Positions 25,644 to 37,305 of a DNA stretch of 64,000 nucleotides are shown here, piece after piece. Under the pieces are notes generated by a model. The model was not told the origin of the DNA, ran no database searches, and saw nothing but the letters and a program-made list of their open reading frames with translations. Positions within the stretch are counted from its first letter, which is position 1. Every line of letters starts with the position of its first letter. Both the position numbers and the translations under genes were made by a program. Source of the stretch: Myrica gale (lineage: Eukaryota; Streptophyta; Magnoliopsida; Fagales; Myricaceae); assembly GCA_963930655.1 (NCBI GenBank), contig OZ005611.1, positions 2,115,501-2,179,500 on the forward strand, written 5' to 3'.

Positions 25644-26201
25644 GAGCATTATTAGCAGCTTATTCATATTTGGATCTCTACTTTAACCAAAAAGTACACT
25701 TCTCTATTTTAACTATCAACTTTTTAAAAACATCCCCAGCAGCTTCTCTATTATAACCATCTATTTTTTACTATTCTATTAAAATATTATTTTTTTAAAA
25801 ATTTCTCTAATATTTTTTTAGCATTTATATTTTTAAATATTCATTTATAGTATCTTATCCTAAAAAATTGAATTTTTTAATTATTTTCTTTTTCTAATGG
25901 TCGGATTTTTTTTAATTTGTCTTATCATAATAGTGATAAATATTAAGAGAAATAAATATTATTATTTAAATATAGAAGAAAAGAGAAAAGAAAAAGAAAA
26001 GAGTAAAAATATTATTATTTTAATATAGAGAAGTGAATAGTGGTTCTCCAAAAATAGAGAACCACTATTCATTTGTTAAAGTTTTTTTGTTAACTTTTGT
26101 TAAAATAGATAAGCTGCAAAAGTCTTATTTTGAACTATTTGGTTAAATTGCTTCTCTATTCTAGCCAAAAAGCTAGAATAGAGAAGCTACTAATAATGCT
26201 C
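25644..26201. mobile_element. PIF/Harbinger-like MITE, 558 bp
   Basis: Terminal inverted repeats GAGCATTATTAGCAGCTT (left) and, inverted, GAGCATTATTAGTAGCTTC (right) are flanked by the 3-bp duplication TAA (25641-25643, 26202-26204), the usual PIF/Harbinger target. The interior has no coding capacity. A second, internal palindrome at about 26031-26073 (arms GAATAGTGGTTCTC) would form a strong hairpin. Confidence 0.85.
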
Positions 26202-26204
26202 TAA

Positions 26205-27440
26205 GGGCCTAGACTGGGAAAGACAAGTGCCCTCTAAGAAGAGGGTTGAGCCATAGCCTGACTTTGACCCCACCAAGGATCTAGTGAAGGCGCATATATC
26301 CTTTCTTAGATAGTTTGCTACCCACGTGCCTCTTTCACAGGTTGAACCTATAACATCATGGGCACAACTCAAGGGCCATAACCATTGGACTACCACATAA
26401 TATCTCGTAGTGAGTCTCACTTATAGAGGTAGAGGAAGATCGAGTGGGATCCGCCAAAGTCCATGCACATGAGATTCACGGCCTCCCATAAAAGCGCATG
26501 GGTCTCACGCTCCAAACTCCAAATCGCGTGTCAAGTGTCATGAAATAAATGAGAAATGATTGGGGTTCTTCTCATGTTCTTCTGAAAATTAATCTGACGG
26601 CTCAAGTTATTTGGGTGAGTAGTATCCACTTCTAAAATGAATCTGAGCCGTCAGATTCTTTCCGGAAGAACCTGAAAAGAAACTCAATCATTTCTCAAAA
26701 TAAATAAAAATATAAATTATATAAATTTTGAATTCTAAATTAAAACTTTAAAATAAAAGGATCCGACTAATTATAACACACGTTGAATCTTAATAGTGTG
26801 ATTTGACATTTAGACCACGTGACCATTTTATTTTTATTTTAATCTTCTTGACAGCGAGACTGACCTATCTGGCTAAGGGGTAAATCCAAGTGATTAGAAA
26901 GATTTTTTTTAGAAACTAACGAATTTTTTAAAACCGCGTCAAACGGAGTAGCGAGTGAAAATATATTTGATGATTTAGAAAAATACCAAAGATTTGAAAG
27001 CCCTTTATATTGCTAAGTCCAGAGATCGGAAGACATCTTGATGAAACGTACAAACAATATGGAAGATTTGGTCATGGTCTGGAGTCACTCTGGACGGTGG
27101 CCATACTTCCTTTAAAACTTGATTTACGTAAGAATTGGACTTTTTTTGGGTACGCAACGTAAAATTTGTTTGAACGATCAATTAGAACCATTAATGTTAC
27201 ACCGGTAGATTTGACAAGAACATGCATTAGCTATGTTATATTAACTATTAAGAAAGATGGTAGCTGAGTCAGGCATATCTTGCTGCTCCACAAAAGTAGA
27301 AATAGCTCCAGAAATTATGCCGAGTGGAATTCTCAATCGCAATTCTCGAGATACTCTCTAGCAAGTAAAAGGCTTGTGTACTGACTGTCCTTTCTCCCTG
27401 CAGAGGACTCCAGAAAGCGTGTTTCGTTAAGGTACTTGCC
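26205..27440. other. Intergenic, no gene seen
   Basis: Lies between the MITE and the 3' end of the methyltransferase gene. AT-rich, no recognisable reading frame. Confidence 0.4.
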
Positions 27441-30400
27441 TTACTTGGGCTCCCAGAAGATGATCTCACCTTGCTCCCCGGATAGGCCAAGATCCTTCAG
27501 CCTTCTTTCTTGGTAATATTCCAATTGATCCAATTCTGATTCCCTACCTTTGAAGATCTCATCGATTTGCTGGAGGACCTTCTTCTCCCTCTCTCTTATT
27601 CCAACTGCGATTTTTAGCCTTGGATCTAGATTTTCTCCTTTTAACTTCTCATCCTGGAATCCACATTTCTGTTAGTCATGAGAGTACTGGGAGCTGGAGA
27701 ACACCCTCCACCTCTACTTTCAGAGAAGAGATTTAAGGTGCCTCAGGGATAAGGAGAAGCCCAAAAGAAAAGAAAAAAGTACTCCAAAAATAAAAGAGGG
27801 ATCTGGCTCCTAACAACTCCATCAAGGGAAGTCGTGTAATATTTCATCCACCAATGGCTTTATGAAACTTCTTCAAGACTTCAACCATGGATCAAACTCG
27901 CCCAACCTAAGATGGGCAATGTGGAATTACCCCAGAGGAAATGAATGAAGGTAGTACCATAGGATATCTGCTTGGTAGAGGTCCATCATACACAGGATTT
28001 ATTGGACACATCAAAACTGGACCCAAACCACAAGTCGATGAAGTGTAATCTACCCTTTTTCTTTGTTCTATAACCTTAACTAGAGTCTAGTCCCAATGGC
28101 TAGAGAAAACTCAGTTCCGATTGTCTTCCTTATCCCTATGATGTGAACCCCAGATATGGAGCTACTTATCCATCGTTTTCTACACCAGCACACTTGTACA
28201 ATACCTATGACAACGACTTGACATCCCATGAAAAGTAATAACCAATAGAAACTTGCATGGAGGGTAAACGGTTACCTCTTGAAGGGTGGTATGGTAGCCA
28301 GAAAGTGCAGTTTTGCAGGCATCTCGAACCACTCGGCAGATGAGCTCTTCATTGGCACAGCTTACAGGCAGGTCAAGGTGGCCCCAGACAGAGTTTCTGA
28401 AAATAGACTCCAAAAGGAAAGCATCGGTGCCCTCAAGCGCTACCAGTCGCAGATATTGAAGCATTGCTGGTGGAAGTGGACTGTCCCAAACAACATCAAA
28501 GTACGCAGTTTCACCCAAACCATTTGACTCGGCGATATCCAGCTTGTCCCCAAAAAATGGATCTGACTCAGATATTTCCAATGTCAGCGTAAAAGCGTTA
28601 CGATCCGCCTTGGATTCTATGAACCCATAGTCCAGAGCCAGGTCGGCGTTGCTCTTATTTACGTCATATTGGATCATAACCTGTTGAGAAAACTAATAAA
28701 TTTCAACAACACAATATCAAACTCATTGATAAGGAGCAAAAGGACTCTTTATGTAAACTTAAAAGGAACAGTCATGGTTTTTCTGGGCATCAACATGGTA
28801 ATGTATCTAAATTCACTCATTATTAGTAGCAATTTGTTCTTGATGCCATTTCTTTTGGCACATATCACCTCATCTTGACACGAAATGACTCTCAAACTTA
28901 TGGATTCCTACTTAGCAAAATGTTATTAGCAGTAACCTGATAGCACTTCTTATGGCCTGCATCAACTTATGACTATACTGGAAATTAACTTTGTCCAAAC
29001 TTGCCAGTGGTGCAAATATTACCACCATTAACAATATAAAAAGGCTGTATTCCAGATTTATGGGATGCCATGGAACTGGATACAATAAGAAACATCAGAC
29101 GTGGAATACTTTACCTGCTCACCAGCCTTGAGAGAAACAGGGGTCCGCAGGGAAAATAAGGAATCCCAAGAGAAGAGACCTGCAGCTCCTTTAATCTCCC
29201 AGGCATGATCTTCGGTTGTTATGTTGGGGCTGTGATTAATCTGCTTCGCAATTGAGTCTTGAAAAAGTTAAATACCAACTAGAGCTATGGAATATCCAAT
29301 GCAGCTTTTTTCACCCCATCAGTTTTAAAAAGTCTTGAAGCCCATGTAGATGATCAATAAATTCTAGTGTGTTTCATTATTAGAGAAATAATTCCAGAAT
29401 TATCCAGCAAATCTTAGTTGAACAAAACATAAATGTTATCACAATATTACGGTCCATGACATACTTTACTACTTTAGGATGAGACCTTATTTCCCCTTTA
29501 CAATAAGATCAGTAGTATCGATAATTCACAAGACAAAGTAACTTATAACAAAAAACTAATACAAAGAGGGGAAAAAAATACTTTACCAGGTCTGCAAGGG
29601 GGATCAAAACAAGATTTTGACCACGTAGCCGTGAAAATGCCCTCGATCTTAGTATTCCAAATGCCCAAAAGAAATCGTCCAGTGTTATAGGAGAAGGAAA
29701 AAGCTGCTTGTGAGGGGATATGATTTCTTCTTCCACTTTTCGAAATTCATTTTGCACATATTCTTTCACACTCAATGTTGTGCTCAAAAGTTGAGTTCCT
29801 GAAAATGTCCATTCAGTCTGATTCCAATAACAAATGGTAAGAAATAAGGCATTCTACAGATTAGATTATGACATTTGAATCAGCAAAGCCACATTACATT
29901 CTTATACATGACTGATGGAAACACAGGGGAACTCAATCTTTTGGCAAAGCAAGCAAATGCTGCTGTGACTTTGATAAGCACATTAGAAAACTTCCAATGC
30001 ATATAATAAGTCTTCACAAATTAGAAGATGCCTTTAGTTTGGAGACAGATTTGGATTATTTCTGAGAGAGATTCAACATCCCTCAAGAGGTAAAAGACAC
30101 TTTTAAGCTTCGACCTCCTTCCCTCAACTGCCAATCACCATTCAAAGAGAAAGAAAGGAAAAGATTTACCATCGTACAATAAATTTTATCTACAATTCAT
30201 GCACATGCATTTCATTTCGAAATGCAGGTTCACACGGCATCAATTTTACCATTTTGAGTATGATTAAAGAACCATCATGCTGTGTATAACCTCAAGCTGG
30301 GTAAGCAATTTGCACTAGCCTTAGTGTTCCAGGTTACGTCCATAATCAATTTTTGATATCCGCAATATTAGTTCGTGTCAAGCTATTCACATGCAGCACC

Positions 30401-31164
30401 ACATTCATTCTATAGTATATCCTTACAGGATGAGGCATAGATGGAAATTTGGAAAATGAAAATTGAGAACTAGTCCCTTTTTAGATCCAAACCTTAGGAA
30501 GTTCTTAACACCGAGATTAACATTTAAACTAAAGCTTCAGAGATCAAAGCAACTAAGCAAGACAGGATCTACACTAACCTTGAAGTTCAGCCAGCTCCTC
30601 TTCTGACCTGCACTGGAACCATTAAACCAAATTCATCAACCCCACAATTTCGAATCCACTGAAGACACCGAACTCTCACGGAAAAAATACCAACCAAGTA
30701 AAACCCACCAATATATTGTTGAATCCGTGCTCTCTGGAAGAATATTGAGGTAATGGCGCCACGGCGAGTCGTTTTTCAGCTTCTCTCTGATCAGATATAG
30801 AGCCACAGACACCCAAGGCTTCAATTCACTGCACACACCCCCAATCTCCGATGCCGCCACAGCATCTGGGTTGATCCAGAACAACCTCGTTCCGAGAAAG
30901 GTCTCTCAGGGAAACGAGCCCCAGGCCTTCCGGGACGACAGCGGGCATGGCGGGAGTCTTGGCGGACACTACGCCCTCGTCGCGCAACCATTGCCAGAAA
31001 GTCTGGACTTTTGGCGGCAAAGACGGTGCATCAGAGTCTGCTTTCTGAAGACATGTCACAGTCAGAGAGAGAAGCCTTTTGCTTTGGAAGGGTGACGAGT
31101 GTTTGAGGAATCTGGTAGGGAAGAGGAACGTAGAGCAGGAAGATAGAGTGAAGGGAGAAACCAT
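27441..31164 (-). CDS. SET-domain protein lysine methyltransferase, Rubisco LSMT-like; frame-disrupted in exon 1
   Basis: Six exons on the minus strand: 31164-30709, 30607-30579, 29798-29587, 29240-29115, 28680-28276 and 27653-27441 (TAA). The N-terminus is Ser-rich and transit-peptide-like, fitting a chloroplast enzyme; relatives (pea LSMT, Arabidopsis At1g14030) trimethylate plastid fructose-bisphosphate aldolase and in some plants the Rubisco large subunit. Visible: QTFWQWLRDEG at the SET start, the inserted region (GVCSELKPWVSVALYLIREKL), LVLIPLADLINHSP with the NHS cofactor motif, LDYGF with the catalytic-Tyr region, the Rubisco-LSMT substrate-binding domain, and the C-terminal GEIIFWEPK. 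Odd: in exon 1 the frame breaks at about 30876-30881. The expected residues between NEVVL and FWINPDAV are missing and the frame changes, consistent with loss of 20 bp. The exon-end phase also fits only if 20 bp (2 mod 3) are restored. As read, translation ends early after about 110 residues. Confidence 0.85.
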
Positions 31165-31234
31165 CGTCTCTGTCGTATCTCCTAGATTATTAACGTTATG
31201 AGATGAGGCTCGGATTTGGAATATGGTCCGATAC

Positions 31235-31262
31235 TCCGACCCATATATAGGCTATATAGCCT
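31235..31262 (-). promoter_or_regulatory. TATA-like boxes upstream of the LSMT-like gene
   Basis: On the minus strand CTATATAGCCTATATATGG lies about 80-95 bp before the start codon at 31164, a plausible TATA position with a short 5'UTR. Confidence 0.4.
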
Positions 31263-34213
31263 CGCGTCGTGTGTCCTTATTTTCTTTCGAAAAATAATCC
31301 ACACAACATGCCTGCTTTCCTGGACATTTACTTTTAAGATCCATGCGCTAAATTTTTTAGATGAAAGACCTGTATTATCTTTTTTTGTGAAATAGACAAC
31401 TAATTCACATTTTCGTCCACATAATAGTAAAAATAAAGACCTGTATTATCTTTGTGAAATAGGCAACAAAACGTTAAAGAAGAAAAAATCCTTGTTACAA
31501 GGGGAAGGTTCCCCGAGCAAGAGGGTGAGGTGATTTTCCCTCTACGGTCCCTCCTCCAGTTTGCAAGGATTTCCTCGCAGGTATCCCATCCCCATCCTTC
31601 GGTTTGAAAGATCTGGACCGATTTTGTTTAATTTATTTTAAAATCCTTCGCTATTTGGCGTACCTTTGTGCACAATTTTCTTTCTTCTTCTTTTTTTCCA
31701 GTAACTTCACTCGCATATACTCCTAGGGACCAAAGTACACTAATGTTGTGCAAACCCATTTGATCATAAGCTAAACACAATTGGTACAGCCCTTGTAACA
31801 TTCCTTGCTGTCTGAGAAGCCTCTACCCTTAGCTTTCGTTCCATCATTTTTAAAAGAGACTGCTCAGTTCTATTTGAATTGTAGACAGGGTAATTCTATC
31901 ATCCAATCAATCCGCACTCACTTTAGAAGTATTCCATTTTGGTCCATAGAAGCATTTAGTGCAGACTCTTGCAGACATTAGTTAACAAAATGGGCTTCCT
32001 TGACCCCCAAGGAGTAGCCTAGGGGTCAAGAAAGGCTGTGGGATAAAACTTGTAACTCGGACATCCTCTGAATTATAATAGAATCAAACTCGTGATTTGT
32101 CAAGGAGTGATTGCGACCTCTCCTCTCACTTGGGGTTTACCACTTAAGAGTGACAGCCAATATGACCATGCCTTGGGCTCTCCCTGATGTCCTGGCGAGG
32201 TTTATGTATATTTGTAGATGTATGATCTCTCTGTTGCATTGCACTCGGTAGTTGGTTCCTGTGTAGTGAAAACAACAGGTTCTCAGGTACCTTACAGATG
32301 GTCAGAGTAATCAGCTGTGACAAATGCATGACAATCGGAATCGTCTTCCCACCATTCCGATTCACAAAACACTTGCAAAATAGGTACTCGATCCGCGGTA
32401 CACAGTCTATGGCTGGCTGGCATCACTGCATCAGTAACATCCTATCCTCTTAAATTATAAGCTATGTTAAAGGGGCTCTATCAGTTCGGGAGCACATGGG
32501 GGAGGGGAAGAAGGAATTACCCATCCAGCTCGAAAAACCCTCCTGCTCAACCACATAAAAACCTCACCAAGAAAAAAAAAAACCCCATAAAAACCTCCCT
32601 TTCAGAAAATCTTCTCTGCGAGTTGATCTCTAAACCCGACTTAAATTCAGATATTTTATAAATGTGTTTACAAATAGGAAAATAACTTTTCTTTTGACAA
32701 ACACAACATTGATCATAAGGCAAATGATTGTTGATCAAACGAATCTTTAGTCAAATTCTTCCAAATCAGAATGATTGCATTCTCACTGTAAACAAATGTA
32801 TTTTGTGTATTTCAAGTTTGCATCTATCAAATCATTAAAATCTTATACAAAAAGGGTAATTAATTCACAAAAAGATGGAACCAGACCACGTGCATCCTAA
32901 AAGCACCTCTCACAAAAAAGGCAAGTTCCATAAATTCAGGCAGCCATATGGAAGCATAGTTCCATCCTAACAGATATCTGATTTGCTTCTTAAGGAGCGA
33001 AGAGGATCACACTGCAGGTAGGACACAAGGTGTTTGCCCAAGCTGAACAGACCTTGGTATATCATTGTTAAAGCCAAGGATCCCACAGAGCCAGATCCTT
33101 AAGAGAGCACGCCAAACTGACAAGCATAACAATCTAGACAAGTAGACAACTGCAATATACAAATGTATCACTGAAATTTTAGGAGGCACATATATTTCAA
33201 AAGTCCACACCAACTTTTAAAAGCCCTTCTAGCTGGCATCAACCCGCTAAATATCTCCATGACCCACACAAAGAAGACAGAAGAACCGATATAATTACCT
33301 GAATAACTTGGAACTTTGCAACTGACCAGAACCATGCCCTACTTTCCATCGTTGATGCGATAACAAGCAGCACCTATCAGCCTCAGGAGTATAAAATGTC
33401 TTTTCCAAGTCATGCACTTAATACCCAAGTTAAGACTTAATTCGTCTCAAACTCAAACGGATAAAAGCAGGGGGCAAAAGAAAGAAATGAACTCATCAAA
33501 CGTGGAGTGCAAACAACCATGTAACTGCATAAAACAACAGGTCCAGCAAGAAAACCACAGGAATCCAGCAAACAGGCAAACTGTGTTACTTGACATGAAA
33601 GAAAGTTTAGACAAATACAAAATATGTTGATCTCACCCACATTCTTTCTAAAGATTTACCGACTTTAAGCAAGAAAATAGCACCGGGTCATCAACAGAAG
33701 ACCAACCCCTTACTGAAAGGGAAGGATTCCAATCTGAACTACTGAAGAGTCTCGTAGCATAGAGCAGGGAGATGTACAGACGCAAATTGAATTGCCACAA
33801 TGTAGCAACTAATCTAACAACCAATTAATACACCATCAACAGATTATGCCAATTCCGAAAAGCTATTTCCGATAATCAAGAGGAATCACCGGAAAAAAGA
33901 AGTAGCAAGGAATAATAACAGAAAACTTTAATCGAGAAGCAATAAGATGGAGAATCTGAGATTGCATGAATAACGTAATTGAGGAACAGTTTATCCAAAT
34001 AAATTTCCATCACTCGGTTATTTTGGAGCCAAAAATTGAGGGAAACTACAACACTTACATTCACCACGATTTCGTAATTGCCTCTTACGTGAGAAAAGGA
34101 GAAAAATCCAAAATTATTATCTTTTATCGCCGGTCAAACCGGCAAACTACAAATATTCTGATTTCCGGTAAACATATGTTCTCCAAAACAAAAACATCTA
34201 ACCGTCTCAATTG
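31263..34213. other. Intergenic between LSMT-like and GCK genes
   Basis: About 3 kb without a supported gene. Short open frames on both strands are unlike any family I know. The right part probably includes the GCK 3'UTR. Confidence 0.4.
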
Positions 34214-34855
34214 TCAGTTAGAAGCCCCTTCGCGCTCCGAATCCTTAGAAACCGAAAACACATATTGGTGCGTACTCTCGGAAGAAGCTTCCTTCTCCTT
34301 CTCCATCTCCAACTCCTTAATAGCTTCCTCCTCGGCGACCTTCTCAGCCCTTAGTATCGGCTCGTAGTAATCGGCGTGAGCCTCCATACACTTCTTCAAT
34401 GCCGCCGTCACGTCCGAGCACTTCTCCACAATGTCCTCCTTCAGCTTCTCAGCCTCCTCGATGCACTGTTCCCATGCTATAAAGCTGTCCTTGCACCCAC
34501 CCGCCTTCATGAACAGGCAAAACCCACACTCTCCCTCCTCTTCCTCTTCTTCCGCACTCTCAGAGACGTCCTTTTCCGATTGGCCCCGATCTTCCTGGGG
34601 TTTCTCTCCATCTACCGTGCCTCCGATTGAGGGATCCGAGGCATTGGCTGAAGCTGAATGTTCTAGGCTCCCAGTTTCGGGGGTTTCCGATTTGGGGTCT
34701 AGGGTTTTAGAATCAGAATCAGACATGCTGGGCTTTTCCGAGCTCGGCGACGACTTGGCCTCCTGAGAATCGCCAGAAATTGCTGAGTTGGAAGACGAGT
34801 CAACGTTGGGAGTGTCTCTAGGGTGTGTTGCGATGGAAGACAGAGCGCCTCCCAT
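34214..34855 (-). CDS. GCK-domain protein with twin CX9C motif
   Basis: Single exon, 213 aa. An N-terminal disordered, Ser/Glu-rich half (about 1-108) precedes a compact Cys-rich domain (109-160) and a charged helix (165-192, EKVAEEEAIKELEMEKEKE). The domain has six cysteines: C110 and C113 (CGFC), then C121-C131 and C146-C156, each pair spaced exactly CX9C. Pfam calls this the GCK domain and suggests zinc binding; the spacing instead resembles CHCH/Mia40-type helical hairpins held by two disulfides. The protein starts MGGALSS, fitting an N-myristoylation signal (Gly2, Ser6), which would place it on a membrane. No function is known to me. Recalled relative: Arabidopsis At1g14060. Confidence 0.88.
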   Translation of the reverse strand: MGGALSSIATHPRDTPNVDSSSNSAISGDSQEAKSSPSSEKPSMSDSDSKTLDPKSETPETGSLEHSASANASDPSIGGTVDGEKPQEDRGQSEKDVSESAEEEEEEGECGFCLFMKAGGCKDSFIAWEQCIEEAEKLKEDIVEKCSDVTAALKKCMEAHADYYEPILRAEKVAEEEAIKELEMEKEKEASSESTHQYVFSVSKDSEREGASN

Positions 34856-37305
34856 GTCTGGTTAAAACCTCCTAAAACCCTTCTAAAAGGCTTTCCGTCT
34901 CGACCTCTGCAATTTTTTAATTTATTTTGTTCTTCTTTTTCCTAATTTCTCGCCCCTGAGACAAGTTGACAACTCGCAAAATCAAAGTCAGTATTTGACT
35001 CGTGAGACATCTCTCTAAAATTTACACCGTGCGTTCCGCGCGCCTGGGGCTGGGAGTCTGAACTACGCACGTTGTTCACTTCTTCCTGGAGGCATTAGTC
35101 TGACACGTGGGTTGATATGAGACTTTAGTTTTGACCTTTTTCACCTCCTTGTTTGGAAATTAGATTTTAGATTATAAAAAATCACCAATTTTTTTTGGTA
35201 AATTGTGAAACCTTCCTCGTACTTCAATCCTATCATCTGACACGTGAGCTGCACGTCCCAAGATTTGTGTTGAATTTAATTCGTGTATATACTGATCAGT
35301 CAGTCCGAACTCACTGCAAGTGAATGAACATCCAAATTTTTCTCGTTACCAAAAAAAATTTATTTATTTTGATTTTAAAACTTGATTTTATGATTGTTCA
35401 TAAAATGTAGGCATAATTGCACTACTGTCCCTAAGGTACATAAGTGTTGCAATTAAGCCCCTAAAAATAGGAAAATCGACAATTAAGTCTTTAAGGTCGA
35501 GTTTCTAAAAAAACAAGCCTCTTAGTCCACTTAACTAACTTAAGCCACCTCGGCGCCAACTTTAAGTCTACTTATATCTCCTCGTTGCCACATCATCCAA
35601 CTAGACAACGGGAGAAAATAATCTTGCCCCTAGTCTACCAATACGCGTGATCCACCCTCATTCTTCCCTAACTCTCCGCGATCTCCAACTTCCGTCAGGA
35701 GAGTACAAGCTTTGTCCACCGCTAAGTAGCTATATGTTGACGGTAAATTAAAAAAACTCTTCCGCTTTTAAACGCCAGGTTTTGTGTGCTACAGTTGTCT
35801 GACATCTCTATTGTGTGGCTCCAAAAGCCTTTAACAACCATTACACGTCAAGACCAAAAAAAAGCACAGCTTGTACCAAACTTCAAAAGAGGGGGGAAGG
35901 CGCTAAAGCAGGATACAACTTCTTCAAAAGCTCTCCCTTTTAATATTTGGATTTTTTTATTGCAGGCCTATGTTCTCACATTTTGTTTCTTGACATTGTT
36001 ATTATTGAAGAATCATTTGTTAGAGAATTATTTCAGAATCAATCTTGCTGTGCTAACAGGTTTTCTATATTTTACAGGCATATTCTCAAGCACCTGATGT
36101 GCACCACACTTTTGGAAGCAATGCAATTATATTTGGTTACAAAGATTCTATAGAAATAAAACAGCACACAAATTTGAGGAAGTTCAGACTATTCCAATAG
36201 GTTGGGGCTTTTAGATTCATCTGGCATTTCCTTCGAAGAGTTTAGACTCTAATGCGTAAAAGACAAGGACCGGAAACAAAGCTATGTTTGTTTAATATCT
36301 CAGAAAGTTTTCAAAAATTTTTTACTCACTTTTTCATCAATTTCAATACATTTTCACTAATCTCAATAATTTTTTCATCAATTCCAATATTTTTTCATCA
36401 ACCCCAATGACTTTTTACAAATTTCAACAACTTTTAACTAGCTTTCACCAATACCAATAGAATCTATACTACTTCAAAAAAAACACAAACACAAAAACAA
36501 TTTTGAAAACTAAACCTAGCTAGTCTAACCCGGACACAACAAGCCCCAACGAAGGGCCGGGAAAGATCCACAACAAAGCCAAGTTTACTCGATCTTTGGG
36601 AAATTGGGTGATCTCTACTTGGAGGAAAACTGTCGAGCGAAGCAAACCCAACTAATCGTTCATCCTTGCCAAGGTATCGAGGCAAAAATCAGGCCCCACA
36701 GACGGAAAAAAATGTGTTATAGCCTTGAGGGATCATGGGAAAAAACGAAGTGATTGCTTAGGAAAATAAAAACTGAACTGATTGCATTCAATGGCTTACT
36801 ATCTGTGTTGGCTCAAAGTGGCATTGGAAGCATTTTCTTGTGTTCCTCTCACGGATTGAAACTGCCAATTCAGGATGCAAATCTTGAAGGCCCAAGTCCC
36901 TGTGGCGGACGGAGTACAACATGAACCATGGCCACTAATCACCATGTCTAAGAACTTCTCAATCGGTAGGTTATCTGCTTAAAGCGAGATGATGATGTTA
37001 ATGCAGTGTGCTGTATGGGCTTCCTTTTTCCAGTAAACCATTCAGACACACAAACTTACTCTGAAGCATTTTATTCTGACTCCTCGAGCTCAACTAAAAA
37101 TGAAGTGATTTATTCTGTGCAGCGTTTCGGGATTGTTCCTTCACCGCCATATAAGTTGGGCCTTTCACATTGTAAAAATGTTTCTACGCACATATGGAGA
37201 ACATAATACTTCACCTAGTTTTTTCAAGACTAAAGATACATCCTCAAAGAAAATGCCTTTCCATCATGGCATTGACGGACAACTGGATGTTCTCTGTGTT
37301 GATGC
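34856..37305. other. Intergenic between GCK and PHO1-like genes
   Basis: GCK promoter at the left and PHO1-like 3'UTR at the right. At 36300-36430 lie degenerate tandem units of TTTTTCATCAATTCCAATA type, part of a small AT-rich repeat. No gene seen. Confidence 0.4.

Noticed and set aside
33966-34367. 133-codon plus-strand open frame overlapping the GCK gene
   Set aside because: It is antisense to the GCK coding exon and its Ser-rich product reflects that composition.
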